The notes beneath the pieces were generated by a model that searched no databases, was not told the DNA's origin, and saw only the letters and a list, made by a program, of their open reading frames with translations. A DNA stretch of 64,000 bases from CAWKDC01 sp044445605 (GTDB lineage: Bacteria > Pseudomonadota > Gammaproteobacteria > JABCZS01). Shown here one piece after another: positions 8,977-17,487 of the stretch. The translations under genes and the position numbers were made by a program. The stretch covers positions 3,383 through 67,382 of the forward strand of contig JBIOEA010000007.1 in the NCBI GenBank assembly GCA_044445605.1, written 5' to 3'. Numbering within the stretch: position 1 is the first letter of the stretch; every line of letters starts with the position of its first letter.

Positions 8977-10016
8977 GTGCGTAGTCTCTCTGCCATGTTT
9001 AAAAGAAGCGTTTCAGTTTTGTCCCAGCCCAGGCAAGGATCGGTGATAGACAGCCCATTTAAATCGAGACCTTCTGGGTGGGTGAGATCCACTTTTTGGT
9101 TACCGTCTTTGATAAAACTTTCTATCATGAAACCTTTGACTAAGGATCGCAAAACTGGGTCTTGTGCCATGGTGTCCAATGTTTCAAAAATCACGTGTGA
9201 TTGACGCAGGTGATTTTTTTGACCATCGATGATGCAATTGTCATGGCTCGCATCGACAAGGATAGCAGGGTTTTTGACGTTGTGATGCATCATGTACGTG
9301 CGTGCTTCATGCAGATGCGCCGCAGAGTAATTCGGCTCATTATTTCCGCCACGCAGAACCAGATGCGCATAGGGGTTGCCATGGGTTTGGACTTCAAATC
9401 CATCCATGACGGTGACGTGCGGATGCTGAGCAGCAATCACGCTGTTTACCCCAACGTGCAAGGATCCATACGTTGGGTTTTTCAATCCAACAGGACAATC
9501 AATGCTTGACGCATAAATGCGATACTGTTGGTTTTCAGCGCTACGTGCGCCAATGGCCACCCAAGAAAGGAGCTCAACGAATCCCTTTGCATTGTGCGTG
9601 AATAATGCTTCATCTGATATGGGCAAGCCCATGTCAATCACGTCAAGCATCATCTTGCGAACATAACGCATGCTGAATGCTACATCAGGTGCTGAAAAAG
9701 GATCGGATTGAATCATCGGCCCAGTCCAGCCATTCTTCGTGCGTGGCTTTTGAATGTACACACGCATGACAATTTTTAATACATCGGAAATGTGAGTGTT
9801 TAATGTTTGTAATTGACGGGCATAATCCAAGACAGCTGTTGAAGGCCATGCGGAGCAGGGGCCTACGACCACGATAAGACGATCATCGTTGCCTGATAGG
9901 ATATCTTTGATTTCTTGTTTGTCTCGTGCAATTTTATCTGCACTTTCTTTTTTTAAGGGTAAAGCGTCAAAAATGTCTTCAATGGGCGGTAATTTTTTGA
10001 TGATGGTGTAACTCAT
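8973..10016 (-). CDS. 3-deoxy-7-phosphoheptulonate (DAHP) synthase, class I, divergent subfamily
   Basis: The enzyme joins PEP and erythrose 4-phosphate, the committed step of the shikimate pathway. The 347-residue protein has the class I landmarks: VVVGPCSAW near residue 50, RVYIQKPRTKNGW, WVAIGARSAENQQYR, CPVGLKNPT and ILVDASHDN. The sequence departs from E. coli AroF/G/H: the GPCSIHD motif is GPCSAWP and EALFTHNAKGFVELLSW replaces the usual DxxxPQYxADxxSW. This resembles, from memory, a subfamily found in Firmicutes and other phyla. It overlaps both neighbours by ATGA. Feedback specificity (Phe, Tyr or Trp) cannot be read from the sequence. Confidence 0.92.
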   Translation of the reverse strand: MSYTIIKKLPPIEDIFDALPLKKESADKIARDKQEIKDILSGNDDRLIVVVGPCSAWPSTAVLDYARQLQTLNTHISDVLKIVMRVYIQKPRTKNGWTGPMIQSDPFSAPDVAFSMRYVRKMMLDVIDMGLPISDEALFTHNAKGFVELLSWVAIGARSAENQQYRIYASSIDCPVGLKNPTYGSLHVGVNSVIAAQHPHVTVMDGFEVQTHGNPYAHLVLRGGNNEPNYSAAHLHEARTYMMHHNVKNPAILVDASHDNCIIDGQKNHLRQSHVIFETLDTMAQDPVLRSLVKGFMIESFIKDGNQKVDLTHPEGLDLNGLSITDPCLGWDKTETLLLNMAERLRT

Positions 10017-10810
10017 GACAGTAATTCCAGTAACGCCTGAGTGTCCATGGTTTTAGTTGAAAACAATTCAATTTGTTTAATGGCTTGCGCAACGAACATA
10101 TGAATGCCCGATATGCACGTTGCGCCAGCGAGATCGGCTTCTTTAAGAAGGCGCGTTTGTCGAGGTGTGTAAATCAGATCAAAGACAGTTTGCTCAGGTT
10201 TAAAAATATAGCCTGGCAAAGGCGTTTGGTCTGCATTGGGATTCATGCCGATCGGCGTTGTATTGATGATGATATCAATGGGTAAATCCTGCATCAATTC
10301 AGATGAGGCGATGGTGCCACCCCATTGCCCGATCAGTTGATGTGCATTTTCTGCTGTGCGATTGAGCCAGTAAAGCGTGGGATGATAAGGTGTTAATGCA
10401 TAGGCAACGGCGCGAGCAGATCCGCCAGCGCCGATGATCACGATATTTTTTTTGTGTAGGTCCGTATTCGCGAGTGCCTTTCGAATGCCTTCGACATCTG
10501 TGTTTTCCGCGTGAATGTTACCATTGTCATAAATCAATGTATTGGCGGCCTGTAATGCAGAGACTGCATCGCTTTGTGTATCGACGAAAGACAAAATGCT
10601 TGTCTTAAATGGCAGTGTGACCGCTGTTAATTTAACAGACAATGTACGAATACTTTTGACGAGATCAGGCAAGTGGGGATTTTCTATGGCGAGCATGACT
10701 GCGTTAATGCCCAATGCGTCGTAAACCATTTTGTGTAGGCGGGGGCTTTCGCTATGCTTGATCGGGTTGCCAATCACCAAATTAAGTTGTGTGTTCGCGT
10801 TAATCGGCAT
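10013..10810 (-). CDS. aroE: Shikimate dehydrogenase (NADP+)
   Basis: AroE reduces 3-dehydroshikimate to shikimate. The 265-residue protein has the substrate site NPIKHSESPRLHK, a TLPFK variant of the NVTxPxK loop carrying the catalytic lysine, the AENTDVEG aspartate, the nucleotide-binding GAGGSARAV and NRT (the arginine suggests NADP). The length is normal. It overlaps aroQ upstream by 11 bases and the DAHP synthase gene downstream by ATGA. Confidence 0.95.
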   Translation of the reverse strand: MPINANTQLNLVIGNPIKHSESPRLHKMVYDALGINAVMLAIENPHLPDLVKSIRTLSVKLTAVTLPFKTSILSFVDTQSDAVSALQAANTLIYDNGNIHAENTDVEGIRKALANTDLHKKNIVIIGAGGSARAVAYALTPYHPTLYWLNRTAENAHQLIGQWGGTIASSELMQDLPIDIIINTTPIGMNPNADQTPLPGYIFKPEQTVFDLIYTPRQTRLLKEADLAGATCISGIHMFVAQAIKQIELFSTKTMDTQALLELLS

Positions 10811-11243
10811 GATTCAAGTGCTCCGTTAAAAAGTCGATGGCTTCCAAGTAGCCTTGTAGTTTTTTACCCATGATGGTGTGGATGCAGGCGGGTGCAATCA
10901 CAGAGTGAGCGCGCCAGGGTTCACGTGCTTGAATATTTGACAAATGCACTTCGACAGTGGGCAAACGGCTGTCGATAATCGCATCATGCAATGCGTAACT
11001 GTAGTGCGTCAGCGCCCCTGCATTGATGATGATCGCGACGGCTTGTGTTTGTTGAAGGGTGTCGATCAATGCGCCTTCATGATTGGATTGGAAACATTCG
11101 ACATTCAAATGTTTAGATGCCGCATGTGTTTTCACGGCTTGCTCAAGTGTTTCTAGCGTGAGGTTGCCGTAGTGTTCTGGATCACGCTGCCCAAGTTTAT
11201 TGAGATTAGGGCCATGGATCAGTAATATCGTTTTTGTGCTCAT
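10800..11243 (-). CDS. aroQ: 3-dehydroquinate dehydratase, type II
   Basis: AroQ dehydrates 3-dehydroquinate to 3-dehydroshikimate as a dodecamer. The 147-residue product has the type II signatures: IHGPNLNKLGQRDPEHYG at the N-terminus with the catalytic arginine and tyrosine loop, QSNHEGALID, INAGALTHYSYALHDA and VEVHLSNIQAREPWR. The start overlaps the aroA stop by ATGA, so it is the second gene of the operon. Confidence 0.97.
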   Translation of the reverse strand: MSTKTILLIHGPNLNKLGQRDPEHYGNLTLETLEQAVKTHAASKHLNVECFQSNHEGALIDTLQQTQAVAIIINAGALTHYSYALHDAIIDSRLPTVEVHLSNIQAREPWRAHSVIAPACIHTIMGKKLQGYLEAIDFLTEHLNHAD

Positions 11244-12523
11244 GGTGTTAGCTCCATGTTTGCTCCGAGTGATTTCATTTCGCTTGTAAACTGTGGGAAT
11301 GTTTTGCCAATCGATTCTGCTTCGTCAATGACAGTGGTGCCTTCGGCGAGTAATCCTGCGAGCGCCAGTGACATCACGGTGCGGTGGTCGCCATAACCTT
11401 TCACCGTGGTACCGATGAGCGCTGAGGGGTAAATGGTCATGCCATCATTTTTTTCGTCGATGCGTGCGCCCATGTGCGTTAATCCATCCGTCATGGAGTG
11501 AATGCGATCTGTTTCTTTGAGTCGAGCTTGCGCCACGTTTATGATCTCTGTTTTACCGGACGCTACTGTTCCTAATACTGCCAGTGTGGGAAGCAAATCA
11601 GGGATGTTGCTTGCATCGATGCGAATGCCCTTCAGTGGTTTGCCGCCGACGATAATAATGTCTGAACCATCGTAAGAAATATCGCCGCCCATTTGTTGAA
11701 TGATGGGGATCAATTGTTTGTCGCCTTGCGTATCATTCTTGTCAAGGCCTTTGATGCGCACGGTTCCAGGAAGCACGGTAGCGGCTGCAATAAAATAAGA
11801 AGCGCTTGAGAAGTCTCCTGACAATGTGTATTCAAACGGTTTGTATTGTTGGTTGCCAGGAATAATGATTGTGTTGAGATTATTTTCTTGATAATGTTTG
11901 TAATCAATCCCTAAACGATTTAACCAGGCAAATGTCATCTCAACGTATGACCAGGCTGGGATCTTTCCTACCGTAATCGTGCTTGACTTGGGTGCTAATG
12001 GGAGCGCCATGAGCAATGCGGAAAAAAATTGTGAAATCGGTTCACTGAGTGTGGCGCTGCCGCCGGTTAAGGTGCCGGTGACTGTGAGTGGCCACTCGGT
12101 CGACGAGATCTGCATGCCCAGTTGATTGAGTGCGCTGATCAGTGCGGCCATGGGACGAGCGCGCATTTGCATACCACAGTCAAGCACCATGGGGTTCGAA
12201 GCGTTCGTGCGCAAACCCAGGAGGGGAAGGATAAGACGCGTGGTCAGCCCAGAGTTACCGGTGGTGAGGCGTGACTGACCGGGCGTGAAGGGTGCGCCGC
12301 TGCTCGTGAGCGTGAGGGTAGAGCCACTGCGTTGGATGATAGCGCCCATGGTTTGACAGGCATGGATGACCTCTGTGATGTCATCGGCATCCAGCATCTG
12401 GTGAATGGAGGAGGTTCCAGAGCTTAATAAAGCAAAAATCAATGCACGAATGGCTTCAGATTTTGAGGCGGGAGGCGTGATAACTCCCTGTAAACTATGC
12501 GTTTTTGTTGATCTGATGTGCAT
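11240..12523 (-). CDS. aroA: 3-phosphoshikimate 1-carboxyvinyltransferase (EPSP synthase)
   Basis: AroA transfers the enolpyruvyl group of PEP to shikimate 3-phosphate. The 427-residue protein begins with a normal PPASKSEAIRALIFALL substrate loop and ends with the YGDHRTVMSLALAGLL signature near residue 375; KETDRIHSM is also present. The loop usually written GNAGTAMRPL is GNSGLTTRLIL and the RPMGDLxxxL block is RARPMAALISAL, so the sequence belongs to a branch away from E. coli AroA. It is the first gene of the shikimate operon, with a TATAAT -10 about 35 bases upstream. Confidence 0.95.
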   Translation of the reverse strand: MHIRSTKTHSLQGVITPPASKSEAIRALIFALLSSGTSSIHQMLDADDITEVIHACQTMGAIIQRSGSTLTLTSSGAPFTPGQSRLTTGNSGLTTRLILPLLGLRTNASNPMVLDCGMQMRARPMAALISALNQLGMQISSTEWPLTVTGTLTGGSATLSEPISQFFSALLMALPLAPKSSTITVGKIPAWSYVEMTFAWLNRLGIDYKHYQENNLNTIIIPGNQQYKPFEYTLSGDFSSASYFIAAATVLPGTVRIKGLDKNDTQGDKQLIPIIQQMGGDISYDGSDIIIVGGKPLKGIRIDASNIPDLLPTLAVLGTVASGKTEIINVAQARLKETDRIHSMTDGLTHMGARIDEKNDGMTIYPSALIGTTVKGYGDHRTVMSLALAGLLAEGTTVIDEAESIGKTFPQFTSEMKSLGANMELTP

Positions 12524-12555
12524 GAGACGGCCCTGTGGAGATGACTACAGTGGCT

Positions 12556-12561
12556 ATTATA
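12556..12561 (-). promoter_or_regulatory. -10 element of the shikimate operon promoter
   Basis: The minus strand carries TATAAT 33 bases before the aroA ATG. A weak -35 (TTCGCC) lies 18 bases upstream, inside the palindromic GCGAAAAATCTTTCG element at 12581-12595, so that hairpin overlaps the promoter region. Confidence 0.45.
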
Positions 12562-12580
12562 TCGCATGCGTCTTGTAGGG

Positions 12581-12595
12581 GCGAAAAATCTTTCG
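12581..12595. repeat. Copy of the GCGAAAAATCTTTCG hairpin repeat (partial)
   Basis: The core GCGAAAAATCTTTCG, preceded by TTGTAGGG, also occurs at 15799-15813 and, with small changes, in the complete hairpin at 41531-41554. Here the right arm has decayed (TATGTGTCCC in place of CCCCTACA). Confidence 0.6.
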
Positions 12596-12664
12596 TATGT
12601 GTCCCTGCGCTTGTAATTTCACTTACTTTGATATAGAGTGAGGGTCTATTTCGGAGATTAAATA

Positions 12665-13729
12665 ATGATTGGTCGGGACTTTCATCGATTTCATCATCAA
12701 CTTGCTGCCGCTGCCCCTAGTCAATTCGGCGTCGCGTATAACTGTGTGGTTGACTTTGTTGAGCAGTTGAAACTTCATGCGAACGTTTTAATAGAAAAGG
12801 GTTGGGTAGGAAATGATGAGCACATTGAAAACTGTGTTCTGAAGAAAGCGTTAGCCGAGCATGAAATAAGCATTGCGAAGTCGACTAATAACCTAGCGTT
12901 AACATGCGAGGCCCATTTAAAGTTCATTCACGATATACTTTATGACGACTATGACGTTTCTTTAGTAACAGATCCGATGTATTTATTCAATCGAGGGAAC
13001 CTAGCGAATAGTTATAAGTTCGGTATTTATCAATACGTTAAAAGTTATGATACATTCCCGACGAGTTTGGTTAAAAAAACAACTGCGCATGATGGAAATT
13101 ATATCCTTGTTCCAGAGCTAAAAAAATTAGTTAATGAATTCTACAATGCAATAAACGCACTCTCTAAAACGATCGATACAACGGATGAAAATTCACCCGA
13201 TTATCTGATCAAGAAATGGGCAGTAGACAACGACCTTGATAGGGTTGTGTCCCCTCCTCCTCCTCCTCCTCCTCAACAAACATTAAACACTCCGGTATTA
13301 GAAGTTTCTCAGGAGCTCGAAAACAGACGCATTGCAATTTACGCTCTTTGTGTTATCGTTGGCGCCATTATAGGCGCAGGTATCGGAGTAGGCACCTATG
13401 ATTCCGTTGGTTTATCATATGATCTCATTTATGAAGTAGATGGCGAATTGAAAAACGGTGGGCCAGAGCCTACATCGGGAGGATGGGGTTATATTACTGG
13501 GATGATGTTTGGATCCAGTTTCCTTTTATGTTGCTTGACGGCACTGTGTCGATCGAAGATAACATTCAGTCAAGTATGGTCAGATGTTACAGAAGCGCTG
13601 ACGCCCGATGAGGGGACGCTTCGTATGTTTACGTCGAACTATACAATGTTTTCGCTCGACGCGCATTATCTTCACCAAGACAGCGATCATCATGATATGC
13701 AATCTTCATCTGCATATAATAGGTGGTAG
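12665..13729 (+). CDS. Membrane-hairpin protein, paralogue of the gene at 18839 (354 aa)
   Basis: Function unknown. There is no signal peptide; the N-terminal about 195 residues form a hydrophilic, mostly helical domain with the segment FIHDILYDDYDVSLVTDPMY, whose counterpart in the second protein is FLHEVLYDEILFSYITVPMF. A run of seven prolines (about residues 198-204, encoded by CCT repeats) and a linker follow, then two hydrophobic segments (about 222-242 and 275-295) separated by a short acidic loop, giving a membrane hairpin. The hairpin end GGWGYITGMMFGSSFLLCCL matches the C-terminal hairpin of the paralogue. A small, soluble tail ends at 354. The layout and island context suggest a host-directed or envelope protein; this is inference. 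Confidence 0.75.
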   Translation: MIGRDFHRFHHQLAAAAPSQFGVAYNCVVDFVEQLKLHANVLIEKGWVGNDEHIENCVLKKALAEHEISIAKSTNNLALTCEAHLKFIHDILYDDYDVSLVTDPMYLFNRGNLANSYKFGIYQYVKSYDTFPTSLVKKTTAHDGNYILVPELKKLVNEFYNAINALSKTIDTTDENSPDYLIKKWAVDNDLDRVVSPPPPPPPQQTLNTPVLEVSQELENRRIAIYALCVIVGAIIGAGIGVGTYDSVGLSYDLIYEVDGELKNGGPEPTSGGWGYITGMMFGSSFLLCCLTALCRSKITFSQVWSDVTEALTPDEGTLRMFTSNYTMFSLDAHYLHQDSDHHDMQSSSAYNRW

Positions 13730-13748
13730 GGGCAAATAATATTTGCCC
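13730..13748. terminator. Hairpin between convergent stops
   Basis: GGGCAAAT (13730-13737) pairs with ATTTGCCC (13741-13748) around a three-base loop, exactly between the stop of the hairpin-protein gene and the stop of ptrB. No T-run follows on either strand, so it may only weakly end transcription. Confidence 0.45.
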
Positions 13749-15760
13749 TATTCACCCCTGCAAAACCCAACCACAAACGCAAACTCCTCTGCAACTTCCT
13801 CGATGGCGCTGTACCGTCCAGAGGGTCCTTGATGGCCTGCGGACATTTGTGTGCGCAACAGGATAGGATGTTCAGCGGTTTGGTGTTCACGCAAACGCGC
13901 GACCCATTTTGCCGCTTCCCAATAGGGGACGCGAGGATCATGCAAACCAGCCGTCACCAACAAGGTTGGATACGCTTGGTTTGTGACATTTTCATACGGT
14001 GCATAGGACTTCATGTAATCGTAATAGGGCTTATCGTGAGGATTGCCCCATTCTTCATATTCGAGCACGGTGAGCGGGAGGGTGTCATCGAGCATGGTAT
14101 TCAGCACATCCACAAACGGCACTTGTGCAACGGCTGCCTTGAATAGTTCAGGCGCGAGATTAATCACAGCACCGATCAACAATCCACCCGCGCTGCCGCC
14201 GATGATGGCCAATTCATTCGATGAAGTATACTGTTCATTGATTAAATGTTTAGAGCACGCAATAAAATCCGTGAATGTATTTTTCTTATGAAGGAATCGG
14301 CCCGCTTCATGCCATGGATCCCCAAATTCACCGCCGCCACGAATGTGCGCTACGCCATAAATATATCCACGGTTTAATAAGCTTAAACGTGAGTAGGAAA
14401 ACTGCGGATCGTTATCAATGCCATAGGCACCATAGGCAGTGAGCACCATCGGCATGTTCGGTTTTTTTAACGCTGTTTTATAGACCAATGAAATAGGAAT
14501 CTTTGTTCCATCGGTCGCGTTGGCAAAAATGCGTTCTGTCGTGTAATCTTTCGCATTGAAATCACCGAGTACGGGCGATTGTTTAAGCAATGTCTTTTCA
14601 TGCGTATTCATATCGTAGGCATAATCGCATGCCGGCGTGGTCATCGAGACATACCCAAGGCGCACTTGTTGGGTATTGAATTCCCAGTTATCGCCTAGGC
14701 CAATGGTATAAGCCGGTTCATCAAACGTGATCCAGTCTTTTTTGAAATCGCTCAAGCGCAGGGTTGCCATTTGCGACAAACCATTGCGGCGGCACTCTAA
14801 CACAATATGATGCGAGAAAACGGAAAATCCAATGAGTGGAACCGCTGCATCCACTGGTAAGACGGTTTCCCATGGGCGAGAAAAATCATTGATGGGGCAA
14901 CGTTTGAGTGAGAAATTTTTACCGTCTTCGTTCGTACGAATGTAAAAATAATCGCCATGGTGATCGATGTCGTATTCGTGCTCGTGCTTTCTTTCACAGA
15001 GTAATCGTAACGGCCCACGTGGTGTGCTTGCGTCGGTGACATAGGCTTCGCTGGTTAATTTGCTCGAGACATGAACGATTAAAAAAGCATCGCTGAGTGA
15101 GCGATAAATGCCGACAGTAAACCGCTCGTCATTTTCTTCATAAAGCAATTCATCCGGTTTGTTCCCGGTGATATCGTGGCACCATACTTGATAGGGACGC
15201 TGCGTTTCATCGTAGCGTGTGTACCAGATTTCATGGTTGTTTGTTGAGAATACAATGGCACTTGGGATGTCTTTGATAAGCGCATTCTTCATATCCCCCA
15301 AATACACATCATACCGCTCATCCCCGTCTGTATCGATGGATATGGCTAGCTTATCCTGGGTGAGATTGAGGGCATATTGTCCGACCTCGAAATAATCGAA
15401 TCCTTCGGCGTGGACATTTTCATCGAAGAGGATTTCTTCAGCGCCGCCATTTTTCAGCCGACGGCAGAAGATATCATGCTGGAGGCCTTGAACGGTGCGG
15501 AAGTAGTATTCATAGTCGCCATAGGGCCAGGGATAATCTTGGTCAGTTTCTTGGATGCGGGAGAGGGTTTCTTGGTAGATGGTTTGCTGGAGAGCCTTGT
15601 AAGGGGCGAGCATTGCATCGGTATAAGCATTTTCCGCCTTGAGGTGGTCGATGACGGCGGGGTTCTCCCGGTCTTGGAGCCAGTGGTAGGGATCAGAGCG
15701 CATTGAGCCTTGCTCTTCGTGGGAGTAGGGGTGTTGAGCGGTTTGCGGGGCTTTGAGCAT
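13748..15760 (-). CDS. ptrB: Oligopeptidase B (S9A serine peptidase)
   Basis: This cytosolic prolyl-oligopeptidase-family enzyme cleaves short peptides after basic residues. The 670-residue product has an N-terminal seven-bladed propeller (roughly residues 60-400) and a C-terminal alpha/beta hydrolase domain with TAYGAYG, HIRGGGEFG, the nucleophile elbow GGSAGGLL near residue 520, and late aspartate (GLHDPRVPYWE) and histidine (SAGHQGPSG) residues of the triad. The usual length is about 680. It sits alone in an island of accessory genes with its own TATAAT -10. Confidence 0.93.
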   Translation of the reverse strand: MLKAPQTAQHPYSHEEQGSMRSDPYHWLQDRENPAVIDHLKAENAYTDAMLAPYKALQQTIYQETLSRIQETDQDYPWPYGDYEYYFRTVQGLQHDIFCRRLKNGGAEEILFDENVHAEGFDYFEVGQYALNLTQDKLAISIDTDGDERYDVYLGDMKNALIKDIPSAIVFSTNNHEIWYTRYDETQRPYQVWCHDITGNKPDELLYEENDERFTVGIYRSLSDAFLIVHVSSKLTSEAYVTDASTPRGPLRLLCERKHEHEYDIDHHGDYFYIRTNEDGKNFSLKRCPINDFSRPWETVLPVDAAVPLIGFSVFSHHIVLECRRNGLSQMATLRLSDFKKDWITFDEPAYTIGLGDNWEFNTQQVRLGYVSMTTPACDYAYDMNTHEKTLLKQSPVLGDFNAKDYTTERIFANATDGTKIPISLVYKTALKKPNMPMVLTAYGAYGIDNDPQFSYSRLSLLNRGYIYGVAHIRGGGEFGDPWHEAGRFLHKKNTFTDFIACSKHLINEQYTSSNELAIIGGSAGGLLIGAVINLAPELFKAAVAQVPFVDVLNTMLDDTLPLTVLEYEEWGNPHDKPYYDYMKSYAPYENVTNQAYPTLLVTAGLHDPRVPYWEAAKWVARLREHQTAEHPILLRTQMSAGHQGPSGRYSAIEEVAEEFAFVVGFCRGE

Positions 15761-15785
15761 GATTCTGTCCTTGGTTCGTGGGAGG

Positions 15786-15791
15786 ATTATA
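15786..15791 (-). promoter_or_regulatory. -10 element upstream of ptrB
   Basis: The minus strand reads TATAAT 26 bases before the ptrB ATG. No convincing -35 is seen; a GCGAAAAATCTTTCG hairpin unit (15799-15813) occupies that position. Confidence 0.4.
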
Positions 15792-15798
15792 CCTCATA

Positions 15799-15831
15799 GC
15801 GAAAAATCTTTCGCCTTTTTCAAAAGGCGGT
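15799..15831. repeat. GCGAAAAATCTTTCG repeat followed by a second small hairpin
   Basis: The core GCGAAAAATCTTTCG is identical to the one at 12581. It runs into CGCCTTTTTCAAAAGGCG, which makes a second hairpin. Both lie between divergent ptrB and the AlbA_2 gene. Confidence 0.55.
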
Positions 15832-15947
15832 TGTTCCTCGCTCACTTTATTTGACGTTCATGTCTCTCTCTGCCACTCGATTAAAACTCTTAACCTGAAT
15901 TTGCGGAACTATGTATAATATGCGCACTCCAATAAAAGGAAAATAAG

Positions 15948-17354
15948 ATGGATATTCAATATGTTGAAACACTGATCAAGCAAGGCGAATCCCACACCTT
16001 GGAATTCAAAACCTCTATGACGCAGCTTAAACCTGCATTAGAAACACTGTGTGCTTTTTTAAATGCTGATGGTGGGGTAGTCGCAATCGGAGTAAATGAC
16101 AAGGGTGGAATCAAAGGGCAAACGATCACTGATAAAACGAAACAGGAGATTGCATTCGAAATTGGCAAAATTGAACCTGCTGATCATATTGCAGTGGAAT
16201 ATGTCCCTGTCGATGCTGACAAGATTGTCATTATCTTGCGAGTCAACAAAGGAGCACATGCCCCCTATGTTTATGACGGAAGGCCATATCAGCGCGAGCA
16301 ATCTACGACCCATAGAATGACTCGCCATAAATATGATCAGCTTGTTTCTCTGCGTTATCAAATAAACTTTTCTTGGGAAAGTTTTGTTTCTGTTTGTGAT
16401 ATGAGTGACATAGATCATGAGCGTTTTAGATGGTTTACTGAAAGTGCGGTTTCCTTAAATCGATTGCCTAAAATATCCTTGGTGGACTCTGGAACTAAAA
16501 TTTTAGAAAAGCTTCAATTATTAAGGGATGGAAAATTGATAAATGCAGCTGTTGTTTTGTTTGGTAAAAAGCAGCTTTCGAATTATTTGCAATGTCATCT
16601 AAAAATTGCACGATTTAAAGGTTTAACAAGAAAAGAGTTTCTAGATAACCAAGGTGTCTATGGAAATGCTTTTGACCTGTTCGATGCCGGCATGGCTTTT
16701 GTTGATAAGCACTTGCCAATTTCAGCAAAAATTGATCCAGTCTCATTGCGGCGTATCGATAAACCGCTCATACCATATGGTGCGATCAGAGAGGCTCTTG
16801 TTAATGCAATTTGCCATAGGGACTATAGTATCTACGGCGGCGCAATTTATTTGGCAATCTATGATGACAGGATGGAAATCTTTAACCATGGTGGATTGCA
16901 GCAAGGAACATCGCTAGAAATGATTAAATCCGGTTACTCACAATTGAGAAATAAAAAAATTGCAGAAGTGCTTTATAAGGTTGGCTATATTGAGCAGTGG
17001 GGCAGAGGAATTCAGGATATCATTTCAAGCTGTGTGGCTGCAGGCGATCCAGAACCTGAATTTGAGGTTCAATGGAGCAACCAATTTAAAGTGGTCTTTA
17101 AATTTCCTAGCAGTATAGCTCCTCCAATTATTTTTCAGGAGGACAGCCCGAATCTATTGACTGAACGACAAAAGAAAATTATTTCTATTTTGCAACAGGG
17201 TGGGGGTGTGACGAAGGAATCAATATTGACAAATTGTTCAGGCGAACTTTCAGAGCGGACATTGCGTAGGGAGTTACAAATTCTGAAAAATCTAAATATA
17301 TTAGAGGTAATTGGTAGAGGCGCTAATGCAAGGTGGCATCTTATAAAAGAGTAA
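15948..17354 (+). CDS. AlbA_2 (Schlafen-type) DNA-binding / HATPase_c_4 regulator, RecG-like family
   Basis: The 468-residue protein belongs to the family often labelled 'ATP-dependent DNA helicase RecG-related' or 'putative transcriptional regulator', but has no helicase motifs. The N-terminal AlbA_2 domain (about residues 10-125) has the signatures ESHTLEFKTS and LNADGGVVAIGVND. A GHKL-type ATP-binding fold follows, with the N-box IREALVNAICHRDY near residue 280 and IFNHGGL. A C-terminal winged-helix segment (about 400-465) is probably DNA-binding. Members are frequent in restriction, defence and mobile regions. A TATAAT lies at 15914-15919 upstream. It is related to, but not a duplicate of, the gene at 22955. 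Confidence 0.85.
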   Translation: MDIQYVETLIKQGESHTLEFKTSMTQLKPALETLCAFLNADGGVVAIGVNDKGGIKGQTITDKTKQEIAFEIGKIEPADHIAVEYVPVDADKIVIILRVNKGAHAPYVYDGRPYQREQSTTHRMTRHKYDQLVSLRYQINFSWESFVSVCDMSDIDHERFRWFTESAVSLNRLPKISLVDSGTKILEKLQLLRDGKLINAAVVLFGKKQLSNYLQCHLKIARFKGLTRKEFLDNQGVYGNAFDLFDAGMAFVDKHLPISAKIDPVSLRRIDKPLIPYGAIREALVNAICHRDYSIYGGAIYLAIYDDRMEIFNHGGLQQGTSLEMIKSGYSQLRNKKIAEVLYKVGYIEQWGRGIQDIISSCVAAGDPEPEFEVQWSNQFKVVFKFPSSIAPPIIFQEDSPNLLTERQKKIISILQQGGGVTKESILTNCSGELSERTLRRELQILKNLNILEVIGRGANARWHLIKE

Positions 17355-17376
17355 GCTGCTATCTCTATTTGATTTT

Positions 17377-17411
17377 CCGAGCGGCCATCCGAGCGGCCAT
17401 CCGAACGCCAT
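17377..17411. repeat. 12-bp tandem repeat (about three units)
   Basis: CCGAGCGGCCAT occurs at 17377-17388 and 17389-17400, followed by a degenerate third unit to 17411. It lies between the convergent AlbA_2 and ankyrin genes. No function is evident. Confidence 0.7.
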
Positions 17412-17487
17412 AAGCATTACACGGATTATGACGATTCGTAATGGGCTAATATATATGGAATTCTTTCGCCAGATTCTCAGGTTAATC

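Noticed and set aside
15948..17354. ATP-dependent DNA helicase RecG
   Set aside because: No Walker A or helicase motifs are present; the common database label comes from a shared N-terminal AlbA_2 and ATPase-like region.
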